Shown here: positions 42,285 through 50,931 of the stretch, one piece after another
Numbering within the stretch: the stretch's first letter is position 1
Layout: each line of letters begins with the position of its first letter
NCBI RefSeq assembly: GCF_900177425.1
Contig: NZ_LT840184.1
Coordinates: 2,310,613-2,374,612 of the forward strand
Length of the DNA stretch: 64,000 bases
From: Paenibacillus uliginis N3/975
GTDB lineage: Bacteria > Bacillota > Bacilli > Paenibacillales > Paenibacillaceae
Direction: 5' to 3'
Position numbers and translations under genes: made by a program
The notes under the pieces: model-generated
The model's input: only the letters and a program-made list of their open reading frames with translations
What the model was told of the DNA's origin: nothing
Database searches by the model: none

Positions 42285-43160
42285 ATGAACCAAAAATCAA
42301 TTGTTGAAAGGCTGTTTGATTCAGTCAATATCGGCTTGTTGCTGCTGATTTGTGCGGTCATGTTGTTTCCGTTTCTATATTTATTCTCGGTCTCATTTTC
42401 GTCTTATGAGGATTTTCTTGGCAGCAAGCTGCTGCTCTGGCCATCCACCTGGTCAACAGATGCTTATGAATATATATGGAAATCACGAACATTTCGTCAA
42501 GCTCTTCTGACAACAACAACGGTAACAATTCTCGGAACCGCGGTTAACCTGTTCTTTACGAGCACGATGGCCTATGCATTATCGAGACCGATTGTTGGTC
42601 AGAAGCCTATAATGTTTATGGTTGTATTCACATTGCTGTTCTCGGCTGGAATGATTCCTACCTATTTGGTGGTGCAGGCGACAGGTTTGCTTGATTCGAT
42701 ATGGTCGCTCATCCTGCCGGTTGCAATTACTCCATTTAACTTGATTGTTATCCGGCAATTTTTCATCAATATTCCGAATGACATGATTGAAGCAGGGATC
42801 GTGGACGGTGCGAACGATTTGCAAATTTTCGCTCGGATTATTGTCCCATTATCAAAACCTACGCTGGCCGCATTCAGTTTGTTTTACGCGGTAACGCATT
42901 GGAATAACTACTTCGCCCCGATCCTCTACATCAACGATTCAGCTAAATGGACAATTCAGGTCGTTCTCAGACAAATTGTTGTTGTTGGCGAAACGACCGG
43001 TACGCTTGGCGGAGACAATATGTTTACGGATAATCCGCCACCACCAGAGACGATTCAGATGGCAGCGATCCTGCTTGCAACCGTTCCAATCCTCATCGTA
43101 TATCCGTTTTTGCAGAAGCATTTTGCCAAGGGTGTCATGCTGGGGGCTGTAAAGGGTTGA
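42285..43160 (+). CDS. ABC sugar permease, YtcP/LplC type
   Basis: A 291-residue permease with six helices, GAGATTGTAG before ATG 42285. N-terminal FDSVNIGLLLLICAVMLFPFLYLFSVSFSS and C-terminal YPFLQKHFAKGVMLGAVKG are the YtcP family ends. EAA loop EAGIVDGANDLQIFARIIVP. It pairs with the LplB-like permease 38 bases upstream and the lipoprotein 92 bases downstream. Forms the membrane channel of the importer. Confidence 0.94.
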   Translation: MNQKSIVERLFDSVNIGLLLLICAVMLFPFLYLFSVSFSSYEDFLGSKLLLWPSTWSTDAYEYIWKSRTFRQALLTTTTVTILGTAVNLFFTSTMAYALSRPIVGQKPIMFMVVFTLLFSAGMIPTYLVVQATGLLDSIWSLILPVAITPFNLIVIRQFFINIPNDMIEAGIVDGANDLQIFARIIVPLSKPTLAAFSLFYAVTHWNNYFAPILYINDSAKWTIQVVLRQIVVVGETTGTLGGDNMFTDNPPPPETIQMAAILLATVPILIVYPFLQKHFAKGVMLGAVKG

Positions 43161-43252
43161 CCATTTCAGGTGATCGAACCATGGCGATCATCTGAATGAA
43201 TCATAGATGGAGCCTCAGCTCCACATTATTATGAAAAAATGGGGGGACGTAA

Positions 43253-44851
43253 ATGTCCAGAAAACGCAGATTCACAGTCATTATGGCTGCAATCATGTCG
43301 GTCAGCCTGGTAGCATGTAGCCAGAATACGCAGAGTGTGAAGGAACAACCCGTAACCGCAACAACAAGTGAGAAGCAGCCTACAAATGTAGAAGAGACGT
43401 ATACCATCACAGCGATCGATTATCGGTATGGTGATCCACCGCCAACGTCAAGTCCGGGGCTGACGATGATTAACGAGAAGTTCAACGTGAAGTATGAACC
43501 CACTTTCGTTCCGAACACAGCTTTCGAGGAGAAGATCAATGCTACGTTTGCGTCCGGTAAAATTCCGGATATTGTAGGATTGATGTCCGCGGACATCAAA
43601 AACCGGTACAACAAATTTGCGAAGCAGGGGGCATTTCTTGAGATTGAACCATACATCAATGAATATCCTTCACTCAAGATGGTACCTGATTTCATATGGG
43701 ATGCTGTTCGTGTAGATGGCAAGATATACGCCATTCCGCAGTACTCGCCTAAATACCAGGTCGTTACGGTCATCCGTAAGGATTGGTTAGAGAAACTGGG
43801 TCTCAAAGTGCCAACAAATTATGAAGAGCTGAAAGAAGTCGCTCTAGCTTTTACGAATAATGATCCGGATGGAAACAGCAAGAAAGATACTTACGGTATC
43901 GCAATCGGTCAAGATATCAACCCTAACTTCAACCAAGGCCCGTACTGGGATCCGGATGCGTGGTATCACCAAGATCAGGACGGCAATTATATTCCGGGAA
44001 TCATTGGAGAAGGACGCAAGGAATTTATAACGATGCTCTCCGAGCTCTATAAGCAAGGGGCCATGACGAAGGACTATGCCATTTTGAATTGGGGAGACAC
44101 CAACAAGGAGTTTTATTCCGGCAAGGCTGGTATTTTTATCGGGACACCGCGGGGTATGTCACAGGAGTATATGGACGGGTTGCTGAAAATCCATCCCAAT
44201 GCAGAGTTTGTAAGCCTTGCACCGTTCCAGGATAAATACGGCAACACGGCTCTGACATCCGGTGCGGGTTATAACGGTATTACGGTGTTGAGCGCCAAGT
44301 TATCCTCTGAACCGGAGAAGGTAAAGCGTATCTTGGAAATGATCGATTTCGGCCGAAAGTTCTACCCACAGGACGAGCGAAACGAGAAGAATGCGGACTT
44401 CGATTGGTGGTCAGGTAAAATTGGCGTTGGCTATGATGTGACGGACGGCGTTCCTGTGAACAAAGAGAATTTTGCTTCAGATGGTCTTGCTCCATCCACC
44501 TATTTCGTGGATAACACCTCTTGGGCACCTAATGATTCCGACAATGATTACTCTATAACATATCAGACGAAACAGCTTGTCGATTTGGTAGAGTCTATCG
44601 AAATGATGTATAAAGACATAAAACTTTATGCGAATCCGATTAGCGGCCTGGAATCACCGTCGGACAATACGAGCGGGGCAGAGCTTAGAAAATATGTGAT
44701 GGATGAGCAGGTCAAGATGATTGCCGGCACACGTCCGGTCAGCGACTGGGATAAACTCGTCCAGGAGTATAAGGACAAGGGCGGAGTCAAGATTATTCAG
44801 GAATACAATGCAGGTATCAAAGAGAAGGATCCAAAGGCATTGTTCAAATGA
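43253..44851 (+). CDS. Extracellular solute-binding lipoprotein
   Basis: A 532-residue binding protein with GGGGGG upstream of ATG 43253. Signal peptide with lipobox SLVAC, Cys22 as the lipid-attached residue; then a linker rich in Thr, Gln and Lys, and two alpha/beta lobes (~45-530) of the LipO/YtcQ type, with LTMINEKFNVKYEPTFVPNT and GFNYDP-like regions. It captures the cluster's sugar or glycan outside the membrane and passes it to the two permeases. Its stop overlaps the earliest possible start of the next frame. Confidence 0.94.
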   Translation: MSRKRRFTVIMAAIMSVSLVACSQNTQSVKEQPVTATTSEKQPTNVEETYTITAIDYRYGDPPPTSSPGLTMINEKFNVKYEPTFVPNTAFEEKINATFASGKIPDIVGLMSADIKNRYNKFAKQGAFLEIEPYINEYPSLKMVPDFIWDAVRVDGKIYAIPQYSPKYQVVTVIRKDWLEKLGLKVPTNYEELKEVALAFTNNDPDGNSKKDTYGIAIGQDINPNFNQGPYWDPDAWYHQDQDGNYIPGIIGEGRKEFITMLSELYKQGAMTKDYAILNWGDTNKEFYSGKAGIFIGTPRGMSQEYMDGLLKIHPNAEFVSLAPFQDKYGNTALTSGAGYNGITVLSAKLSSEPEKVKRILEMIDFGRKFYPQDERNEKNADFDWWSGKIGVGYDVTDGVPVNKENFASDGLAPSTYFVDNTSWAPNDSDNDYSITYQTKQLVDLVESIEMMYKDIKLYANPISGLESPSDNTSGAELRKYVMDEQVKMIAGTRPVSDWDKLVQEYKDKGGVKIIQEYNAGIKEKDPKALFK

Positions 44852-44934
44852 GCCGCAAGGAAATGAGGGGCATATTGTTGCCCCCATTTCTCTGTTTCAT
44901 AAAATCAACACCAGAGAAGGGAGCGATGATTGAA

Positions 44935-46647
44935 ATGAATCATGCCGCAAAAATCGGGGTTTGGCTACACCCGGATTCAGCTGGTTACAACTGGAAGCAT
45001 GGGCAGAATCTTTTTCAGCTTTATATCGAAGAAATACTGTCTCATGCCGGGGTTCCATTCCGGAAGTTTGAGGACGCTGACTCGCTGAAGAACTACGAAC
45101 CCGATATTATACTGATCGCCCATCATGGGGAGAAAGAAACCGATATTGTCCGATTGGAACAATGGATTAAAAACGGTGCCACAGTGATCGATTACGGCAG
45201 TTTAAACCGAATGGCAAGCAAGTTGGGCTGCAGAGAAATACGATGCCGTGAGGCGGTATATGCCGAGCTGGACGAAGTGAGCTTTGGGGACATCAACTCT
45301 TCACTTCGAGCGGTACGTGTAAAGCCTTGGATTCCTGAAGAGCAGAGTTCATCTGTAATACAGAGCTATGGAACACTTCGTCTTGGCAAAAAAGGTACAG
45401 AAATTGCTCCTGCTCGTTTGACCTTTCGCATCGGGAAGGGCAAGCTGATCCGTTGGAACGTTGATATTCCTTCGACGATCGTCTGGATGCAGCAGGGAAG
45501 AGAGCCCGTATTTCAGGATGGTATTCCATCCTTGGATGGCACGGGGGACATCGATGAAGGGATACTCAAAGCCGATGACGGCTCCGAGATGGATTGGGAT
45601 AAGGACCGTACTGTAACCGGGACGGGAGTTCCATACTTTCATATTCCTTACGCCGATTTGTGGCGTGAAGTGATGATACAGCAGCTCATAGCGGAATCGG
45701 ATGCGCTCGAACTCACTCTACCGTTACTCGATTATTGGCCGGAAGGAACAGAACAGGTTGCTATGATCTCGCATGACAGTGACTTTAACGTAGAGGAAGC
45801 TGCGCATACCACATTGCAGGTGCTGGAAGAGTGTGGAGTTCGTTCTACTTGGTGCATGATTGAACCTGGTTATTCTCCGAGTATTTATAAGCTCATTCAA
45901 GAACAAGGGCATGAGCTGGCTTTTCATTATAATGCTCTGGAAAAGGAAGGCGGTATTTGGAGCCCAGATGAGTTTAATCGTCAGCTGGACGTCATCAGGA
46001 GGTCCACTGGTGCATCCATCATCTCGAACAAAAACCACTACACCCGTTTCGAAGGGTGGGGAGAGTTCTTTCGGTGGTGCGAGGACAGCGGCATACAAGC
46101 TGACCAGACCCGAGGTCCCAGCAAAAAAGGAAATGTTGGTTTTCCGTTCGGAACCTGCCACCCCTACTATCCTATCGCTTGGGCCGATGAACACAATAGG
46201 ATCTACAGTGTGCTACAGATTGGATTTTTGACTCAGGATCTTGAGCATCCATCTCTGCCGGACGTCTCGGTGATCAAGCCGTTTTTGGAAGCGGTGGCAG
46301 GCGTTCGGGGCGTGGCTCATTTTCTGTTTCATCAGCAGCATATTCATCAGCTTCCGGCGGTTCGAGATGCTGTCAGGTCACTTGTAGCTGCAGCACGTAG
46401 CATGGGTTATGCGTTTTGGACATGCGAAGAAATAACGAAGTGGGAACAATCCCGCCGCTCGGCGAGGTTATATGTAGAAACAGATAGATCCTTTTATGCG
46501 GAACAACTGCCGCAAGGTGCGGTGATGTTGACTCCTGTAAACGAAAGTGAGCGTTCATTAGAAGATGGGAATCGAGTGATACGGTTCGGCGTTCCTTGTC
46601 ATAAACAGGTCGACTTCAGCAGAACTTTAACGGAACAGCAGATTTAA
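44935..46647 (+). CDS. Deacetylase-like protein with N-terminal GATase-like domain
   Basis: A 570-residue protein. ATG 44935 has GAAGGGAG 11 bases upstream; ATG 44926 is nearer that site and the frame is open to 44848. Residues ~1-200 resemble a class I glutamine-amidotransferase-like or ThuA-like fold (IGVWLHPDSAGYNWKHGQNLF, IILIAHHGEKE). Residues ~245-500 look like a NodB-type polysaccharide deacetylase: SHDSDFNVEEAAHTTLQVLEE for the first Asp-rich motif and GHELAFHYNAL for the second. No signal peptide, so it would act in the cytosol on an imported acyl-sugar. Catalytic residues cannot be fully placed. 16 bases separate it from the aminotransferase gene. Confidence 0.75.
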   Translation: MNHAAKIGVWLHPDSAGYNWKHGQNLFQLYIEEILSHAGVPFRKFEDADSLKNYEPDIILIAHHGEKETDIVRLEQWIKNGATVIDYGSLNRMASKLGCREIRCREAVYAELDEVSFGDINSSLRAVRVKPWIPEEQSSSVIQSYGTLRLGKKGTEIAPARLTFRIGKGKLIRWNVDIPSTIVWMQQGREPVFQDGIPSLDGTGDIDEGILKADDGSEMDWDKDRTVTGTGVPYFHIPYADLWREVMIQQLIAESDALELTLPLLDYWPEGTEQVAMISHDSDFNVEEAAHTTLQVLEECGVRSTWCMIEPGYSPSIYKLIQEQGHELAFHYNALEKEGGIWSPDEFNRQLDVIRRSTGASIISNKNHYTRFEGWGEFFRWCEDSGIQADQTRGPSKKGNVGFPFGTCHPYYPIAWADEHNRIYSVLQIGFLTQDLEHPSLPDVSVIKPFLEAVAGVRGVAHFLFHQQHIHQLPAVRDAVRSLVAAARSMGYAFWTCEEITKWEQSRRSARLYVETDRSFYAEQLPQGAVMLTPVNESERSLEDGNRVIRFGVPCHKQVDFSRTLTEQQI

Positions 46648-46663
46648 AGGAGGCTTAGGCAGA

Positions 46664-47902
46664 ATGGAACAGCTAGCGCTCTACGGGGGTCCTCAAAGTA
46701 AGACCACACCGTTCAGTACGGGAAAGCGATTCGGAGAAGAAGAGGCGGTGCAACTACTAGAAGCATTGGATCAGAACACGCTGTTTTATCATTTTGGTGA
46801 AAAAGTGAAACACTTTCTATCAGACTTCAATGTCATGTACGGAAGCAAATATAGTGTAGCTACTTCATCAGGAACTGCAGCCCTTCATGTCGCGTTAGGT
46901 GCGGCTGGTGTCACCGTAGGCGACGAAGTGATTACAAGTCCGATCACCGATCAAGGCACACTGATCGGTATATTATATCAAAATGCCGTGCCGGTGTTTG
47001 CCGACCTTGAACCGAACACGTACAACTTGGATCCGAAATCCGTAGAAGCTCGGATTACACCAAAGACGAAGGCCATCATTGTGGTTCATCTTGCAGGCAA
47101 TCCTTGCGATATGGATCCTATTATGGACATAGCACACCGATACGGAATCAAAGTAATTGAAGATTGTGCCCAGGCGTATCTTACGAAGTACAAAGGCAGA
47201 CCTGTAGGAACGATCGGGAATTACGGATGTTTCAGTACAAATGACTTTAAGCATATTTCCACGGGAGACGGCGGCATAGTGCTGGTCAACTCTGGGGAAG
47301 AGAAGGATTATGCAACAACGCATGCTTTTGCAGATAAAAATTATCGCCGACTCGGAACGACGCTGGAACGAGGCACGCAATTTATTGCCCCGAATTACCG
47401 AATGACCGAGCTGCAGGGTGCCGTGGGCATCGCCCAGCTTAAAAAATTGCCATGGATTTGTGAGCGTCGAAGAACATACGGGGATCGAATGAATGCGGCG
47501 TTATCATCCGTGCCGGGTATTCATATCCCCAAGGTAAATACCCATGACGAGTGTACTTATTGGTTTTATATGTTCAGGTTGGAGATGAACGCACTAACCT
47601 GTGAACGGGATGAGTTCTGCAAGGCTCTTGAAGCGGAAGGGATACCGAATCGTGCAGGCTATATTCCGGAAGTATGTTATATGCAGCCGTTGTTTCAGAA
47701 CCGACAAGCCTATTTAGGAAGTCATTTTCCATTCGATTTAAGCGATACGACCTATTCACAAGGAATTTGTCCCGTTGCGGAGGAGATTTTACAGACGGCT
47801 GTACAAATACCTTTAAACGAATTTTATTCTGAGCAAGACGTAGAGGATATTATCCGTGCTTTGCAGAAAGTAGCGGCTCATTATGCAGTCGGCAAGAACT
47901 AA
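46664..47902 (+). CDS. DegT/DnrJ/EryC1/StrS family aminotransferase
   Basis: A 412-residue PLP enzyme with AAAGGAGG before ATG 46664. The PLP lysine is K196 in CFSTNDFKHISTGDGG, preceded by VIEDCAQAYLTKYKG and followed by NYRMTELQGAVGIAQLKKL, the expected order of the family. Such enzymes transfer an amino group to a keto-sugar, a keto-cyclitol or an NDP-keto-sugar. In this cluster no sugar nucleotidyl enzymes are present, so a keto-sugar or keto-inositol substrate, possibly run in the deaminating direction, is an inference. Cytosolic. Confidence 0.93.
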   Translation: MEQLALYGGPQSKTTPFSTGKRFGEEEAVQLLEALDQNTLFYHFGEKVKHFLSDFNVMYGSKYSVATSSGTAALHVALGAAGVTVGDEVITSPITDQGTLIGILYQNAVPVFADLEPNTYNLDPKSVEARITPKTKAIIVVHLAGNPCDMDPIMDIAHRYGIKVIEDCAQAYLTKYKGRPVGTIGNYGCFSTNDFKHISTGDGGIVLVNSGEEKDYATTHAFADKNYRRLGTTLERGTQFIAPNYRMTELQGAVGIAQLKKLPWICERRRTYGDRMNAALSSVPGIHIPKVNTHDECTYWFYMFRLEMNALTCERDEFCKALEAEGIPNRAGYIPEVCYMQPLFQNRQAYLGSHFPFDLSDTTYSQGICPVAEEILQTAVQIPLNEFYSEQDVEDIIRALQKVAAHYAVGKN

Positions 47903-47912
47903 AGGTGACACC

Positions 47913-49772
47913 ATGAGTAAACAGGGAGCGATGGAACTAGAACAATTCACTTGTCTTGGCATGCCAGTTACAGCTGACGAGACCCGTTCAGCGGCCGTGT
48001 GTCGAAATAAAGAAGGCGAGGAACGCCTCGTGATTGCGGCAAGAGGGTATTCACTTGTTGTTCATCCCATCTCGGGAGAGTGCCAACAGTTAGCATTTCC
48101 TGATGGTATCCATGAATATCCTTATGCTGCGATGAGTGGAAACGATGGTTTATTCTATACAGGGGCGGGAGCCTACATATATATTCTTGATCCGTTTGTT
48201 CCCGCATATATCGGCCGTTTCGCAGTACCTTCCGGGGAAGAATCGGCCGGATTTGCGTTTGTAGAGAGCGAGTATGGCCATGTCTATGCAACGACATATC
48301 CAGGCAGTTATTTAATGAAGCTGGACGTTTTAGCAGGTGAGTGCCAGGTCGTAACACGTCTGGACCGTGATCGGAAATATGCCATGAGTTTGGCTGCCGA
48401 TCGTACTGGCTGGGTGTATGTTGGCTTAGGCACAACTTCTCCCGCATTACTTTGCTTGAGGCTGGAGGATGGCTTAAGGAAGGTTATCGTTCGTGGACAA
48501 TCGGGTATGATTCAACCGGGAAGCGGACGGGTGTTCAATGGCATTGATGGAAATGTTTACGGGTGGCTTCCAGATGGGGATGACCACGGTCCAGGCCAGT
48601 GGTACAGGTTGCACAGCGGGAAATCAGTATCCATATCTGAACAGGATTGCGCACCTTCAGTGTTTGACGGCGATGGGTACAAGAAGCTCCACGGTAACTT
48701 GGCTGGTGGTCGTCGTTTAGTAGAATGGGAACTCTCTGACCGACAAGTATCGATCCAGGAGCCGGATGGAATGGTTACCGTATTGCCTCTTCACTATGAT
48801 GGAGGTGGTACGGCGCTATCTCCTATATTTAACGGGCCGGATGGAAAATTGTACGGAACCTCAAATCATCCCCTTCATTTCTATACGTATGATGTGGATA
48901 AGTCCCGTTTAGTGAATCATGGAAGCGGGATAATCGAGCGCGGTGGCGGAGGTAATATTGCCGCGTATGCTTTACAAGGTAGCAAACTCATGGGTGCTGC
49001 TTATGCAGGTGGTCTGATTCATGTGCTCGACACTTCGAAGCTGCTGGACACAACGAGCGGATCCAATCGAAACCCGAGACTCATTTACGCTGATGATCGG
49101 ATTCATCGTCCAAGATGCGCAGTTTCATATGCGGATGGACGCCATGTGCTGTATGGCGGCTTTCCGGGATATGGCGCGGTTGGCGGCGGGTTAGGAATCG
49201 TTGACCTGAAGACAGAGCAAGTGACCATGCTAGAACATCATCAGGTTGTATACGGTCAAAGCACCGTCTCACTTACAACTTCATCGGATGGCCGTATTAT
49301 CGGTGGAAGCAGTATCGAAACACCGGGTGGGGGCGAGCCAATCGCTTCCGAGGCTGTTCTTTATGAGTTGAACTTTTCTAACCGTAAGGTTGAGCGGCAG
49401 TGGACACCTATCCCTGAAGCCCGTGAAATCTCTCAACTGTCGGCGGGTGATGACGATCTCGTCTATGGCCTAACCTCTGACAGTATGTTTTTCATCTTCG
49501 ATCTTTCAAAGGGGATCGTTGTCTATCAACAGGATTTATCTTCTTGGGGATCGGTTGTCAGACAGGGATTGATTAAGACTATTCATCAGGGTCGACCGAT
49601 GGTTCTTGGCCTGCTAAGCAGAGCATTGTTTACTGTAACACCAGGAGAGTTAGTACCGGATCAACTTGCCGAACTGCCGAAAGAGGCAACATGCGGCATT
49701 GCCTATATAAAAGGTGGGGTTTATTACGGCAGCGGAGCCGAACTCTGGCGCTTTGGATGGGGAGAGGAGTGA
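47913..49772 (+). CDS. Unrecognised protein, predicted beta-propeller
   Basis: A 619-residue cytosolic protein. ATG 47913 is taken since AAAGGTGA lies just upstream and it follows the aminotransferase stop. The chain is a succession of Gly/Asp/Tyr-rich beta units such as DGIHEYPYAAMSGNDGLFYTG, DGNVYGWLPDGDD, DGKLYGTSNHPLHF and GLIHVLDTSKLL spaced by ~45-60 residues, which suggests a six- to eight-bladed propeller like lyases, lactonases or PQQ-like proteins. I recognise no family and no catalytic residues. It is flanked by the aminotransferase and the hydrolase with ~10-base gaps, so it belongs to the same pathway. Confidence 0.75.
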   Translation: MSKQGAMELEQFTCLGMPVTADETRSAAVCRNKEGEERLVIAARGYSLVVHPISGECQQLAFPDGIHEYPYAAMSGNDGLFYTGAGAYIYILDPFVPAYIGRFAVPSGEESAGFAFVESEYGHVYATTYPGSYLMKLDVLAGECQVVTRLDRDRKYAMSLAADRTGWVYVGLGTTSPALLCLRLEDGLRKVIVRGQSGMIQPGSGRVFNGIDGNVYGWLPDGDDHGPGQWYRLHSGKSVSISEQDCAPSVFDGDGYKKLHGNLAGGRRLVEWELSDRQVSIQEPDGMVTVLPLHYDGGGTALSPIFNGPDGKLYGTSNHPLHFYTYDVDKSRLVNHGSGIIERGGGGNIAAYALQGSKLMGAAYAGGLIHVLDTSKLLDTTSGSNRNPRLIYADDRIHRPRCAVSYADGRHVLYGGFPGYGAVGGGLGIVDLKTEQVTMLEHHQVVYGQSTVSLTTSSDGRIIGGSSIETPGGGEPIASEAVLYELNFSNRKVERQWTPIPEAREISQLSAGDDDLVYGLTSDSMFFIFDLSKGIVVYQQDLSSWGSVVRQGLIKTIHQGRPMVLGLLSRALFTVTPGELVPDQLAELPKEATCGIAYIKGGVYYGSGAELWRFGWGEE

Positions 49773-49782
49773 AATCAAAAGT

Positions 49783-50856
49783 ATGGATCATGCACAAAAA
49801 ACAGCTCAAACCGGGATAAATAGTCAAGACGGTGTCATGAAGCCACTTCTTCAAGGTATCGAATCGCTAGCGGACTGGGAGATTAAACAGGCTCAAATCC
49901 GTTCGAACTGGCTGAAGATGCTCGGTACACCTCCTATAGAAGGGATGAATTTTGAAGCTGGGAGTGATGGGAGTTATGAAGTCATCTCCGAAGCGGAAGA
50001 AGAGGATCATCGTCGTTTATATATCCGATATGAGACAAGGGATGGAGATACGGTTTTTGCCTATCTATTATTACCTCAGCAGTCAGGTGAGGCTAATAAG
50101 AATCATCCTGCGGTTTTAGCTCTTCATCCAACCACTGAGGCAGGGAAATCAGACATCTCTCTCAAGGAAGGGCGGGACAACCGCAGGTATGGACTGGAGC
50201 TCGTGAAGAGAGGATATGTCGTTCTCGCTCCGGATTCGATTACCTTCGGGGATCGGGTGTACGAAGGGGAGAACCCTTTTCAGACAGCACCCTTTTATAA
50301 ACGATATCCGGAATGGACTGCGGTCGGCAAAATGCTGGCTGATCATATCCGCGGCGTTGATATACTGGTCTCGCTTCCTCAGGTAAAGGCGAACCAAATC
50401 GGAGTTATTGGTCATTCTCTCGGCGGATATAACGGTTGGTTTATGGCAGGAATAGACCGAAGAATTCGTGCTGTCGTCTCAAGCTGTGGCTTCTCCATGT
50501 TTTCCGGTGATCCGGAGCGTAACCGCTGGGGAAGGCGGGAGTGGTTCTCCCATATCCCATCTCTGACCGAAGAGATCAACCGAAACCATTATTCTTTTGA
50601 ATGGCATGAAATTGCTGCACTAGCAGCTCCTACGCCAATGTTTATGTGGTGCGGAACGAGGGACAAGATTTTTCCGAATTGGCGTGAGAATGTAGGAGGA
50701 TTGGCCGACATCGAAAGTCTTTACCGTTTTCTGAACAAGGAACAGGTTTTCGATTGTTGGTTCGGAGCTGAAGGGCATGATTTTCCGCTTGATATACGCG
50801 AAAGAGCATACCGTTTTCTGGATCAACACCTTGGTCGATTGACAGTAGAGACTTAG
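49783..50856 (+). CDS. Alpha/beta hydrolase (acetylxylan-esterase-like)
   Basis: A 357-residue cytosolic hydrolase. ATG 49783 has GGAGAGGAG about 12 bases upstream; the frame extends to 49714 inside the propeller gene. Nucleophile Ser in GVIGHSLGGYNGWF, acid Asp in CGTRDKIFPNW, and His in FGAEGHDFPLD make the usual triad. HPAVLALHPTTEAGK supplies the oxyanion region. It resembles dienelactone-hydrolase and acetylxylan-esterase-like proteins (Abhydrolase_7). It could deacylate the imported sugar. Last enzyme gene of the cluster before the regulator. Confidence 0.87.
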   Translation: MDHAQKTAQTGINSQDGVMKPLLQGIESLADWEIKQAQIRSNWLKMLGTPPIEGMNFEAGSDGSYEVISEAEEEDHRRLYIRYETRDGDTVFAYLLLPQQSGEANKNHPAVLALHPTTEAGKSDISLKEGRDNRRYGLELVKRGYVVLAPDSITFGDRVYEGENPFQTAPFYKRYPEWTAVGKMLADHIRGVDILVSLPQVKANQIGVIGHSLGGYNGWFMAGIDRRIRAVVSSCGFSMFSGDPERNRWGRREWFSHIPSLTEEINRNHYSFEWHEIAALAAPTPMFMWCGTRDKIFPNWRENVGGLADIESLYRFLNKEQVFDCWFGAEGHDFPLDIRERAYRFLDQHLGRLTVET

Positions 50857-50931
50857 AAATGACAGACTATGGAAACGGCATGTCACACATGGTATACTGG
50901 TACTTATAGACATGTATAGGAGCGGTATATA

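Noticed and set aside
45724..46194. 156-codon minus frame inside the deacetylase-like gene
   Set aside because: Shadow without ribosome site; the plus strand carries the family motifs.
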